Assembly: GCA_041590075.1 (NCBI GenBank)
Contig: JBFHUL010000033.1
Span: forward strand, 1 to 32,791
Source: PZPK01 sp041590075
GTDB lineage: Bacteria; Pseudomonadota; Gammaproteobacteria; Pseudomonadales; Oleiphilaceae
Direction: 5' to 3'
DNA: 32,791 nucleotides
The notes under the pieces are model-generated. The model did not search any database and was not told the DNA's origin. It saw nothing but the letters and a program-made list of their open reading frames with translations. The translations under genes and the position numbers were made by a program. Below are positions 8,292-15,840 of the stretch, piece by piece (position 1 is the first letter of the stretch; every line of letters begins with the position of its first letter).

Positions 8292-8758
8292 CTGCGGACG
8301 TGAGCAGAATTTGGGTCGATGCGGATGCATGCCCGGTAGTGATACGCGACATCCTGTTACGCGCAGCGAAACGCACACAAACCCCTATGTGTTTTGTGGC
8401 CAATCACGCCTTGAATATCCCGCAGAATACGCTGATTTCTTTCCGGCAGGTGCAAAAAGGATTTGATGAAGCGGATCATTACATTGCTCAGGAAGTTCAG
8501 GCTGGCGATCTGGTGGTAACGCAGGATATTCCGTTGGCCAGTGAAGTCATCGACAAGCAGGCTCTCGCCCTTAATCCCCGCGGCCAGTTATTTACCAAAG
8601 AAAACATCAAAGCACGGCTTAACATGCGTGATTTTATGGAAACCTTGCGTTCCAGCGGAATTCAATCGGGCGGACCGGCCACATTGGGGAATCAGGACAA
8701 GCAGGCTTTTGCCAACCAGCTGGATAAGTGGCTGGCGAAACGCGCAGCCGGACGCTAA
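8288..8758 (+). CDS. yaiI: YaiI/YqxD (DUF188, UPF0178) family protein
   Basis: 156 residues, the usual family length. It opens 'IWVDADACPVVIRDILLRAA', with acidic residues at the front of a PIN-like fold, and continues with 'FVANHALNIP', 'DLVVTQDIPLASEVIDK' and 'NPRGQLFTKENI', all standard for this family. The biochemical role is not established; a nuclease-like fold is proposed from structure. The ATG sits inside the stop of csiV (4-nt overlap), which suggests translational coupling. The stop codon ends one base before the stop of the opposing mtnP gene. Confidence 0.9.
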   Translation: MTADVSRIWVDADACPVVIRDILLRAAKRTQTPMCFVANHALNIPQNTLISFRQVQKGFDEADHYIAQEVQAGDLVVTQDIPLASEVIDKQALALNPRGQLFTKENIKARLNMRDFMETLRSSGIQSGGPATLGNQDKQAFANQLDKWLAKRAAGR

Positions 8759-8759
8759 A

Positions 8760-9488
8760 TCAGCATGTCTGAATACTGCGCAGCAGAATACGCCGTACCT
8801 GTTCCATCCCTGCATCAATTGCGGCCTGTATTTCTTCCATCGTAATCACGGCCTGGGTGATGCCCGCGGCCCAATTTACCGATAGCGCCAGGCAGGCATA
8901 GTCGATACCGAGCTCGCGTGCCAGAACCGCCTCAGGCATCCCCGTCATCCCCACCATGGTACACCCATCGCGTTTGCAACGTTGTATTTCGGCGGCCGTT
9001 TCGAGTCGAGGGCCTTGAGTTGCGCCGTACACACCCACCGGTACAATCTCAATGCCCTGCTGTTGGGCGGCATCTATCAGCAACGCGCGTAATGTTTCGC
9101 TATAGGGAAAGGTAAAGTCGACGTGTTCCAACTGATCACCATCAAAAAACGTGTGTTCTCGCCCATAGGTGTAATCAATAATCTGATCGGGAACGCCGAC
9201 TTTTGCCGGCCCGAAGCTCTCGGCGATACCACCCACCGCATTCACCGCGATAATCTTTGAGACCCCCGCCTGCTGCAATGCGCTAATGTTGGCACGATAG
9301 TTAATCAGGTGAGGCGGTATTTTATGCGGCTCACCGTGACGCGCCATAAATACCACATCTTTGCCGGCAAGCGTGCCAAATTGAATCGCCGCACTGGGAT
9401 CACCATAAGGGGTGCTGAACCACTTGCTCTCAACGATTTCGAGCCCCTCAAACTGATTGAGCCCTGTACCACCAATAACTGCCAACAT
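8760..9488 (-). CDS. mtnP: S-methyl-5'-thioinosine phosphorylase (MTAP/PNP family)
   Basis: 242 residues from the ATG at 9488, which follows a strong AGGAAGGA ribosome binding site and starts directly with 'MLAVIGGTGLNQFEG'. Motifs: 'ARHGEPHKIPPHLINYRANI', 'NAVGGIAESF', 'YGATQGPRLETAAEI', 'VGMTGMPEAVLARELGI' and 'LSVNWAAGI'. The 'MTGMPEA' sequence follows P. aeruginosa PA3004, which acts on methylthioinosine instead of methylthioadenosine, where human MTAP has 'MTTVPEV'. By that homology it would phosphorolyse MTI to hypoxanthine and 5-methylthioribose 1-phosphate, salvaging purine from polyamine synthesis. It is the last gene of the psrA cluster, 13 nt behind the mscS gene. The choice of MTI over MTA rests on remembered sequence similarity. 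Confidence 0.85.
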   Translation of the reverse strand: MLAVIGGTGLNQFEGLEIVESKWFSTPYGDPSAAIQFGTLAGKDVVFMARHGEPHKIPPHLINYRANISALQQAGVSKIIAVNAVGGIAESFGPAKVGVPDQIIDYTYGREHTFFDGDQLEHVDFTFPYSETLRALLIDAAQQQGIEIVPVGVYGATQGPRLETAAEIQRCKRDGCTMVGMTGMPEAVLARELGIDYACLALSVNWAAGITQAVITMEEIQAAIDAGMEQVRRILLRSIQTC

Positions 9489-9501
9489 GCGCGTTTCCTT
9501 C

Positions 9502-10611
9502 CTATGACTGTTGCAATACAACTGGATCGGGCAAATGCACCGTTGACGTTGGAAAAGCGACCTCGGCGCCCTCTTCCTCAATAATGTTCAGGATTTTAAA
9601 GAGCACATCCTGTTTTACATCATGGTATTCGATCCAGTTCGTTGTCTTTGTAAAGGTATAGATAAAGAAGTTCAGAGAGCTGGACGCAAAGGCATCAAAA
9701 TTAACGATGAGCGTTTGCTCTGTATCAATCTCATCATGGGCCAACAACATCTCTTTGACTCGGCGAATGATGGCTTCCATGCGGTGGGCATCGTCATAAC
9801 GTAAGCCAATCGTCTCGTATATACGCCGGTGTGACATGCGTGAGGGGTTTTGCACCGATATATTGGTAAACGCCGCATTGGGAACGTAAAGAGGCCGCTT
9901 ATCGAAGGTCTTGATGGTAGTCAGGCGCCATCCGATTTTTTCGACGGTTCCCTCTATCTCTTTATCGGGAGAGCGCACCCAATCACCGACCTTGAAGGGC
10001 CGGTCGAGGTAAATCATCAGACCACCAAAAAAATTGGCGAGCAGGTCTTTGGCCGCAAAACCCACTGCGATGCCGCCGATGCCTCCAAAGGCCAACACAC
10101 CACTAATGCTGTAACCCATCGTCTGGAGAATCACAAGCACCGCTGTGATAATGACCGACGCGCGTAAAAGCTTGCCGATGGCGCTTACCGTGGTCGCATC
10201 CATCGGTTCTGCCATGCGTTCAGGTGATACCAGTACTTTTTCCGATTCGCGCACAAAACGCGTCACAAACCAGCTTAAACTGAAAATCACGCCGATCCGC
10301 TGAACAGGCTCGATCATGTCGAAAAGAGTAGAATCGGTTTGTTGCTTGGCAATGAGAGCTGCCGCAGACAACCCAAATAGCCAAATTAAAAAGCTTACCG
10401 GTGCACGTGCCGCGTGTAAAAGACTGTCATCCCACAAATTTCGGGTTTGCGCGAGATGTTGTTCAACTCTGGTGAATACCTTGCCCGCGATATAACTGAT
10501 GATGGCGGTGCCTAAGACGACGATAAAAATTTCTATCGCATTACGATATGCCACATTTTCGATGCCCACTTCATTCAGCCATGCAAACATCTTCTGCCAG
10601 TCAAAATCCAC
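9502..10611 (-). CDS. MscS-family mechanosensitive channel (YnaI-like)
   Basis: 369 residues. Hydrophobic segments occur near residues 22-45, 70-90, 103-120, 145-165 and 168-190, the last being the pore-lining helix. The MscS signature is clear: 'GGIGGIAVGFAAKDLLANFFGGLMIYLDRPFKVGDWV', followed by the beta domain ('IEGTVEKIGWRLTTIKTFDKRPLYVPNAAF') and a mixed alpha/beta C-terminal domain. The length and five-helix layout resemble E. coli YnaI (343 residues). Such channels open under membrane tension in the inner membrane and release solutes during osmotic downshock. It starts 15 nt after nagZ and ends 13 nt before mtnP, so it should be co-transcribed. Confidence 0.92.
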   Translation of the reverse strand: MDFDWQKMFAWLNEVGIENVAYRNAIEIFIVVLGTAIISYIAGKVFTRVEQHLAQTRNLWDDSLLHAARAPVSFLIWLFGLSAAALIAKQQTDSTLFDMIEPVQRIGVIFSLSWFVTRFVRESEKVLVSPERMAEPMDATTVSAIGKLLRASVIITAVLVILQTMGYSISGVLAFGGIGGIAVGFAAKDLLANFFGGLMIYLDRPFKVGDWVRSPDKEIEGTVEKIGWRLTTIKTFDKRPLYVPNAAFTNISVQNPSRMSHRRIYETIGLRYDDAHRMEAIIRRVKEMLLAHDEIDTEQTLIVNFDAFASSSLNFFIYTFTKTTNWIEYHDVKQDVLFKILNIIEEEGAEVAFPTSTVHLPDPVVLQQS

Positions 10612-10626
10612 GCCCGAGTCCTCTTG

Positions 10627-11655
10627 TTATGCAGTCAGCGTTTTGATATCAGCGGCGGCAGCCTGCCAGCGCACGTATTTCTGCAGCTGTTGCCATGTTG
10701 CGGGAGAAGTACGTGCATGCTTCATACGCAACAAGCGCTGATTACTCGGTGCCGGCTCATCATTGAAGTAATCGATCACCTGTTCCGCTCCCTCAGGATG
10801 ATTACACACCAACACCATGTCACAGCCGGCATCCATAGCGGCTTTCGCTCGCTGGCTAAAACTACCGGCTACGCTCGCACCCTCCATGGTTAAATCATCA
10901 CTGAATATCACGCCTTGAAACGCACACTCTTCTCTCAGCATGCGCATCCAGATTGGTGAAAAGCCGGCAGGTTTTTCATCGATATCGGGGTAAATTACAT
11001 GCGCCGGCATCACCCCGTCCATATGGTGCGCGAGCGATTTAAATACGTGCATATCGGCGCTTCGCAGCACATCCAGTGAACGATGATCGACGGGCACAGC
11101 CACATGGGAGTCGGCTTCAACCCCCCCGTGACCGGGAAAATGCTTACCCGTAGTGGCCATCCCAGCCTCGTGCATTCCCGCCATAAACGAGTCACTGAGT
11201 GCTATGAGGGCGTCTTGGTTTTTTGAAAAAGACCGGTCGCCAATCACGCTGGCAATTCCGTAATCAATATCTAGCACCGGGGCGAAACTGATATCGATAT
11301 CTTCACATAACAGCTCTGCAGCCATGAGCCAACCGACCTCTTTTGCCAGTCGAAGTCCAGCCTGTTTGTTATCGTGGTATACCTCGCCTAAGCGCCGCAT
11401 TGCCGGGAGCCTCGTAAAGTCCTCTCGAAAACGTTGTACCCGGCCCCCTTCCTGATCGACGGCAATGATCAGTTCTGGCCGTATCGAGCGCACTTCCTGC
11501 ACAAGCTGGCGAAGCTGCTGCCGGTTCTCATAATTGCGCGCAAACAGAATCACGCCACCCACACAGGTATGTGCAAGCCGTTCACGCTCTGTGGTCGACA
11601 TCGACAGGCCTTCCAAATCCAGCATCAGCGGGCCAGGCATTTTTGTCTGCGTCAT
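10627..11655 (-). CDS. nagZ: Beta-N-acetylhexosaminidase NagZ
   Basis: 342 residues, as in E. coli (341). This glycoside hydrolase family 3 enzyme is cytoplasmic and removes GlcNAc from GlcNAc-anhydroMurNAc-peptides during peptidoglycan recycling. The opening 'MLDLEGLSMSTTERE', the 'AVDQEGGRVQRFREDFTRLP' region, the catalytic loop 'GKHFPGHGGVEADSHVAVPVD' and the nucleophile region 'FSDDLTMEGA' are all present. There is no signal peptide, as expected. The gene starts 17 nt after the YkuD-domain gene and is followed after 15 nt by the mscS gene. Its products can influence AmpC-type beta-lactamase regulation in related bacteria; no ampR/ampC is in this window. Confidence 0.96.
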   Translation of the reverse strand: MTQTKMPGPLMLDLEGLSMSTTERERLAHTCVGGVILFARNYENRQQLRQLVQEVRSIRPELIIAVDQEGGRVQRFREDFTRLPAMRRLGEVYHDNKQAGLRLAKEVGWLMAAELLCEDIDISFAPVLDIDYGIASVIGDRSFSKNQDALIALSDSFMAGMHEAGMATTGKHFPGHGGVEADSHVAVPVDHRSLDVLRSADMHVFKSLAHHMDGVMPAHVIYPDIDEKPAGFSPIWMRMLREECAFQGVIFSDDLTMEGASVAGSFSQRAKAAMDAGCDMVLVCNHPEGAEQVIDYFNDEPAPSNQRLLRMKHARTSPATWQQLQKYVRWQAAAADIKTLTA

Positions 11656-11672
11656 TCAGCAACCCCGTGTAC

Positions 11673-12185
11673 TTAAACAATGTCGACCGGGGTACCCGGT
11701 ACAACCATATCAAACAGGTGACAGATATCGGCATTACGCATTCGGATACAGCCATGTGATTTAGGGATTCCCATAGGCTCAGTATCGGGCGTGCCGTGTA
11801 TGTAGATAAAACGCCGCATGGTATCCACCTGACCCAGGCGGTTTTTACCGGGCTCACACCCACTCAACCAAAGAATGCGGGACAAAATCCAATCGCGTTC
11901 CGCGTGCTTCGCAGCCAGTGCAGCGCTATATATTTCGCCGGTGGGCCGTCGCCCTATAAATACCGCATTGAGCGGCTGGCCCGCGCCGATTTTTGCTCGG
12001 ATAATGTGTTTTCCGCGCGGCGTACAACCACTACCAATGCGTTCCCCTGGCCCGTTCAGAGCCGTAGACACCGAGAAATTATGCACCTGGCCGGATTCAT
12101 CACACAGGGCCAAACACTGGGTGTGAAGATCAATTGTAATCATGGCGATTGGGGGCATGACGGCACCGGAAAATAAGGTGCTCAC
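11673..12185 (-). CDS. YkuD-domain L,D-transpeptidase/carboxypeptidase without signal peptide
   Basis: 170 residues from a GTG at 12185 that overlaps the TGA stop of psrA (GTGA), suggesting translational coupling; ATG codons at 12158 and 12143 are alternatives but none has a good ribosome binding site. The YkuD domain fills almost the whole protein, from 'ITIDLHTQCLALCDESG' to the catalytic 'HGTPDTEPMGIPKSHGCIRM' with its Cys. No N-terminal hydrophobic segment is visible with any start, so the enzyme is probably cytoplasmic. Known YkuD enzymes of that kind, such as ElsL/LdtK of Acinetobacter, cleave the terminal D-Ala from recycled tetrapeptides. Its place next to nagZ supports that role here; a periplasmic transpeptidase role is less likely. 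Confidence 0.8.
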   Translation of the reverse strand: MSTLFSGAVMPPIAMITIDLHTQCLALCDESGQVHNFSVSTALNGPGERIGSGCTPRGKHIIRAKIGAGQPLNAVFIGRRPTGEIYSAALAAKHAERDWILSRILWLSGCEPGKNRLGQVDTMRRFIYIHGTPDTEPMGIPKSHGCIRMRNADICHLFDMVVPGTPVDIV

Positions 12186-12835
12186 ATCTTAGATTTCAAT
12201 GGCGCTGCTTGCAATCCGGCCAGAAGATAGGGAACGAGATAATTCACGACCGCTTCGGGATCAGCTTTCGCCGACGCACTGTCTTCTAGTATTTCGGTTA
12301 ACTGCTGAATACTGGACATTGTGAACGCGACAGAGCCCATAGTGAACTGTATTCGCCAAAAGCGTTCTTCCTTCGACAGTTCTGGTGTGCTTTCTTTGAC
12401 GAAGTGCATAAAAAGCCGGAAGGTGCGTGCGTATTCCTGCTCGAGATAACGACGCAGATGGCCTTGCGACTGGGTATACGCCAGCCCCATAAGACGCATA
12501 AATATAGATACGCCATTTTCATGGTTCGTGGGTATGCGCAGGAGGCTGCGGGTATACAGCCTTAGGATGTCTTCGAGAGAGGGCACTGAGCGCCCGTCTT
12601 GCTCCCAGCCCTTTTCCTTGAAGCCTTGCTCCATGAGACGCGAAAGTGGCCCCAGAAAGCGGGAGAAGACAGCTTGGATCAGCGCATTTTTCGAACCGAA
12701 ATGATAATTCACCGCCGCCAGATTAACTTTAGCCTTACTGGTAATCATGCGAAGAGAGGTTTCAGAAAAGCCCTTTTCCGCGAAGAGTATCTCAGCCGCA
12801 TCCAGGATGCGATCTACGGTTTCTGAGTGTGCCAT
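12182..12835 (-). CDS. psrA: TetR-family regulator PsrA
   Basis: 217 residues from the ATG at 12835. The first 50 residues closely follow Pseudomonas PsrA as I recall it: 'ETVDRILDAAEILFAEKGFSETSLRMIT' then 'VNLAAVNYHFGSKNALIQAVFSRFLGPL', the TetR helix-turn-helix. 'SIFMRLMGLAYTQSQGHLRRYLEQEY' in the ligand domain also matches. In Pseudomonas, PsrA represses its own gene and fatty-acid oxidation genes, activates rpoS, and releases DNA when it binds long-chain fatty acids. A promoter with a perfect -35 lies directly upstream and carries two PsrA-type boxes, so autorepression is likely. The downstream gene overlaps it by 4 nt, and in Pseudomonas the neighbour is also nagZ. lexA, adjacent in Pseudomonas, is not here. 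Confidence 0.9.
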   Translation of the reverse strand: MAHSETVDRILDAAEILFAEKGFSETSLRMITSKAKVNLAAVNYHFGSKNALIQAVFSRFLGPLSRLMEQGFKEKGWEQDGRSVPSLEDILRLYTRSLLRIPTNHENGVSIFMRLMGLAYTQSQGHLRRYLEQEYARTFRLFMHFVKESTPELSKEERFWRIQFTMGSVAFTMSSIQQLTEILEDSASAKADPEAVVNYLVPYLLAGLQAAPLKSKM

Positions 12836-12854
12836 GAAATTAGAAAAACTGTTC

Positions 12855-12868
12855 CAAACGAATGTTTG
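12855..12868. promoter_or_regulatory. PsrA box 1
   Basis: CAAACGAATGTTTG fits the PsrA consensus (G/C)AAAC-N2-4-GTTT(G/C) exactly, with N4. It lies just downstream of the psrA -10 and would block transcription when occupied. It shares its last base with box 2. Confidence 0.75.
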
Positions 12869-12881
12869 AAACATACGTTTG
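12868..12881. promoter_or_regulatory. PsrA box 2
   Basis: GAAACATACGTTTG is a second exact match to (G/C)AAAC-N4-GTTT(G/C). Its centre is 13 bp from that of box 1, and it overlaps the -10 hexamer and the downstream end of the spacer. Two abutting boxes suggest binding of two dimers, as seen with other TetR-family repressors. Confidence 0.7.
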
Positions 12882-12898
12882 ATACACGCTGATGTCAA
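12870..12898 (-). promoter_or_regulatory. psrA promoter
   Basis: On the minus strand a perfect -35 TTGACA (12893-12898) is separated by exactly 17 nt from a -10 TATGTT (12870-12875, four of six bases). The -35 hexamer overlaps the stop codon of the upstream membrane-protein gene. Both PsrA-type boxes cover the -10, part of the spacer and the expected start point. No other good promoter is apparent down to mtnP, since the later gaps are 17 nt or less. Confidence 0.7.
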
Positions 12899-13824
12899 GA
12901 TTTGGCGGGGTCTGAATCGTTGCCTAAGTTTTTTTCAAGCCTCGCGGCTTCGGCGTCGGTCAGCGAATCATCCCAGCCCTGGTCCAGGTGTTTAAAGTGA
13001 TTATTCAGATAATCGTTCTGGCAACGTTTGTAGGCTTTCTGCGCCTCAACCATGAATAACAGATAAAGACGCACGTGTCGCCGCTCCTTGATGAACTCCC
13101 GGATACTGCCGTCCTTTGAAAAACGGATCAGCCCATCAAACATCCGGCGACTCAGGTTGGAATTGTATTTCTGCAGTTTGGCACAGCGCCATGCCAATCC
13201 GTCTTTCCCCTCCAGAAAGTGAATATGATTCAAGGCCCGAAACTCGATCATCTTACGTTGATCAAGCAATTCACCCAGCGGGGGGCGACTGAAAAAAGCC
13301 GTGCGCAAAGGCGAAAACGCAAATACGACCGAAAGGATAGTCAATCCGCATGAAGTAGCGGCTATCCATGCAGGCAAAAACCCCATCAGCCCCAGGCAAA
13401 ACAGCAGAAAAAAAACACTGCATAAGGCCACCCAATAATCTCTATCCTGGCGTGCCTTGGCAACAGTCTCATTATCGGGATAATCATCCATGGCGAGACA
13501 GTCATAGTTCATGCCCATCACTGGCTCACAGCCGGCCAGCAGTTTTTTCTTGCGATGCTGTTGCACACGCATCTCATTTTGCTGCTTGATTTTCTCCTGT
13601 TCTTTTTCGCGTTTTTCCTGCGCGAGCGCACTGCTGGTGCGGCGATCTTCTGTGTTACGACGTTCGTTGCCGGAAGGCGGATCGCCTTCCCCTTCACGAC
13701 GATCGATATTTGTTCTCCGGCCGGTCGTCGCAGGCGCATTTTTAGCGGGTGATGCCGATTGAAGTGCCGAGCTGGAGGGACGGGCAGTCTGATGCGTAAT
13801 CTTCTGGTTGTTGTCCAAAGCCAC
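12895..13824 (-). CDS. Unrecognised membrane protein with two transmembrane helices
   Basis: 309 residues from a GTG at 13824 with an AAGGGA ribosome binding site 8 nt upstream. I do not recognise the family. Residues 1-95 are polar and probably disordered; they contain two matching octets, RRTNIDRR and RRNTEDRR (pattern RRxxxDRR), then a charged Lys/Glu/Gln coiled-coil-like stretch. A hydrophobic hairpin follows at about 130-175, and the rest is a soluble, basic, mostly helical domain with several aromatic residues ('RHVRLYLLFMVEAQKAYKRCQNDYL'). The pattern suggests an inner-membrane protein with both ends in the cytoplasm. Its stop codon overlaps the psrA -35 element, so read-through from this gene into psrA is possible. 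It is divergent from the diguanylate cyclase gene. Confidence 0.75.
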   Translation of the reverse strand: MALDNNQKITHQTARPSSSALQSASPAKNAPATTGRRTNIDRREGEGDPPSGNERRNTEDRRTSSALAQEKREKEQEKIKQQNEMRVQQHRKKKLLAGCEPVMGMNYDCLAMDDYPDNETVAKARQDRDYWVALCSVFFLLFCLGLMGFLPAWIAATSCGLTILSVVFAFSPLRTAFFSRPPLGELLDQRKMIEFRALNHIHFLEGKDGLAWRCAKLQKYNSNLSRRMFDGLIRFSKDGSIREFIKERRHVRLYLLFMVEAQKAYKRCQNDYLNNHFKHLDQGWDDSLTDAEAARLEKNLGNDSDPAKS

Positions 13825-14014
13825 AAATAATATCCCTTCTACCCGTCCTGTAAATGCTTGATTTCATGCTGGGGGTTACATGCATAACCTACAAGGTTTA
13901 TCGGTAACAGACACGCATTCTTTAACACTGCCTTACCTGCTTAGCTCCCTAAAAAGCACACGCTGATACTGCGGCTATACTGTTACATGCGCGCAGTTAT
14001 TACGGGAGTGACCA
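13825..14014. other. Divergent intergenic region (membrane protein / diguanylate cyclase)
   Basis: The 190-bp spacer lies between two genes read outward and must contain both promoters. A -10-like TATACT occurs on the plus strand at 13976-13981, but no matching -35 lies 17 nt upstream. On the minus strand I see no convincing pair. A GGGAG ribosome binding site at 14004-14008 precedes the GTG start at 14015. Confidence 0.35.
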
Positions 14015-15832
14015 GTGCTGAAGATCAGGGTGTCAATTGGGGTGTTGCTCCTTTTATTGCATCTTGACCTGTGTGCGAGTACGTCGATAAATGCCTACGA
14101 CATCCAGTCTCGCACCCCCATTAATGCACATATTGCCTGGCTGGCCGACCCTTTGGGCAACTTTAGTCTCAGTCAGGTCACTGGGTTCCATGAAAGTCAC
14201 TGGTTCACTAACGATGAAGAAAAGCGTCATAACTTCGGCCAGCAATCCGCTACGTTCTGGTTGCGTACCACGCTTGTAAACGCCGATTTTACCGGTGTCC
14301 CGCTTCTGCTACAGATTATTTATCCCCATCACGATTACCTCGACGTGTATTTCGTAAGCGAGGACCAAATCACTACCCAGTATTTTACCGGCGACAACCG
14401 ACATCATAATACGCGTCCCTTGCCTACGCACGACTTCGTTTTCCCTGTTCCCTCAAACAGCCGGGTTGATGTGTATATACGCGTACAAAGCGAAAGCGTA
14501 CTGCAATTAAGAACTTTTTTGATGCCTGCCGAAGCACTTCAAGAACATACAAGGCAGTTTTACTTTCTCAACGGCATTTACTTCGGTGCTGCGCTGATCA
14601 TGCTGATATACAACGCTTTTATCTATCTGACCATTCGTGATCAAAGCTACCTGTATTATCTGGCTTATATTTGCGCCAGCGCATTCTTACAAGCAACGCT
14701 TTCCGGCCTTGCTTTTCAATATATCTGGCCGGGATTGCCCGCGTTCAATGATGTTGCGGTGTTACTCGCAGCGGCATTACTGACTGCAACCGCAATCGGA
14801 TTTGTGATCACCTTCATTGGTTTGAGTCGGGCCACCACTCCGCGTGACGTTACCTGGTTGCTGTTACTGGCCACCAGCTTTATTCCTATTTTGTGCGCTA
14901 GTATTTTTATTTCGTATAGCCTCGCTTTGAAAGCCACGTTTATAGTGGTCACGATGGCGATATGTACAGGGTTCTACCTCGGAGTAAAGTACTGGCTAAA
15001 GGGCGTCATGGCGGCACGCTATTTTGCTCTGGCATGGTTTGTTTACCTGTTCTTTATCGCTCTATTTTTACTTCAGACCAACCAATACTTAGAACCAAGT
15101 TTCCTGAGCGATAATGCGTTTTCGTTGGGTTCGCTTATCGAACTCGCTATTTTGTCGCTTGCCTTTGCCGACAAACTGAATGAAGAGCGCGAATTACGTG
15201 TGAAAGCGCAAGACGACCTGCTGAATATAACAATCAGAATGAATGAGGAGCTCGATACCGAAGTGCAGTCACGTACTGCTGAACTCGAAGCAGCAAATCA
15301 ACGGCTAAAGGAGCTAAGTGTTACCGATGCGCTTACTCAGCTTAAGAATCGCTATTACTTTGACCAGGCGCTCAAACGCGAAATGCGGCGCTGCGCCAGA
15401 GAGCGCTGGCCCTTCGCTGTCATCATGCTGGATATCGATCACTTTAAACAACTCAACGACACTTACGGCCATCTGTTTGGTGACTTTTGCCTGACCAAAG
15501 CCGCGGCATTGGTAAAATCAGTGATACAACGCCCTTCAGATACGATTGCGCGCTATGGGGGAGAAGAATTTGCGATTCTCCTACCCAACACCACACTCGA
15601 TGGCGCAATGAAACTAGCTGAAAAAATCCGCGAGCAGTTTAAGGAAGTCCCTTTCGATGATGGCAACCAAAGTACTTACCTTACAGTCAGCATGGGCGTA
15701 TCGGGAACGCGCCCTACCCCCAGCACCGCCTACAAGAGCCTGTCGATACTGGATTTGGCAGATCAATGCCTGTATAAAGCCAAGCAAAATGGCCGCGACC
15801 GGGTAGTGGCCGAATCCTTTATCGAAGAGTAA
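14015..15832 (+). CDS. 7TMR-DISM sensor diguanylate cyclase (GGDEF)
   Basis: 605 residues from a GTG with a GGGAG ribosome binding site. A signal sequence at 1-22 is followed by a periplasmic beta-rich 7TMR-DISMED2-type domain (about 25-165, with 'FWLRTTLVNADFTGVPLLLQI'), seven hydrophobic helices (about 185-385), a short coiled coil (about 395-435) and a GGDEF domain. The active-site motif is GGEEF near residue 514, and an RPSD inhibitory site lies exactly five residues before it, so the enzyme should make cyclic di-GMP and be feedback-inhibited. The extracellular ligand is unknown; related DISMED2 domains are thought to bind carbohydrates. The riboflavin synthase gene starts 8 nt after its stop. 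Confidence 0.93.
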   Translation: MLKIRVSIGVLLLLLHLDLCASTSINAYDIQSRTPINAHIAWLADPLGNFSLSQVTGFHESHWFTNDEEKRHNFGQQSATFWLRTTLVNADFTGVPLLLQIIYPHHDYLDVYFVSEDQITTQYFTGDNRHHNTRPLPTHDFVFPVPSNSRVDVYIRVQSESVLQLRTFLMPAEALQEHTRQFYFLNGIYFGAALIMLIYNAFIYLTIRDQSYLYYLAYICASAFLQATLSGLAFQYIWPGLPAFNDVAVLLAAALLTATAIGFVITFIGLSRATTPRDVTWLLLLATSFIPILCASIFISYSLALKATFIVVTMAICTGFYLGVKYWLKGVMAARYFALAWFVYLFFIALFLLQTNQYLEPSFLSDNAFSLGSLIELAILSLAFADKLNEERELRVKAQDDLLNITIRMNEELDTEVQSRTAELEAANQRLKELSVTDALTQLKNRYYFDQALKREMRRCARERWPFAVIMLDIDHFKQLNDTYGHLFGDFCLTKAAALVKSVIQRPSDTIARYGGEEFAILLPNTTLDGAMKLAEKIREQFKEVPFDDGNQSTYLTVSMGVSGTRPTPSTAYKSLSILDLADQCLYKAKQNGRDRVVAESFIEE

Positions 15833-15840
15833 TCACAATT

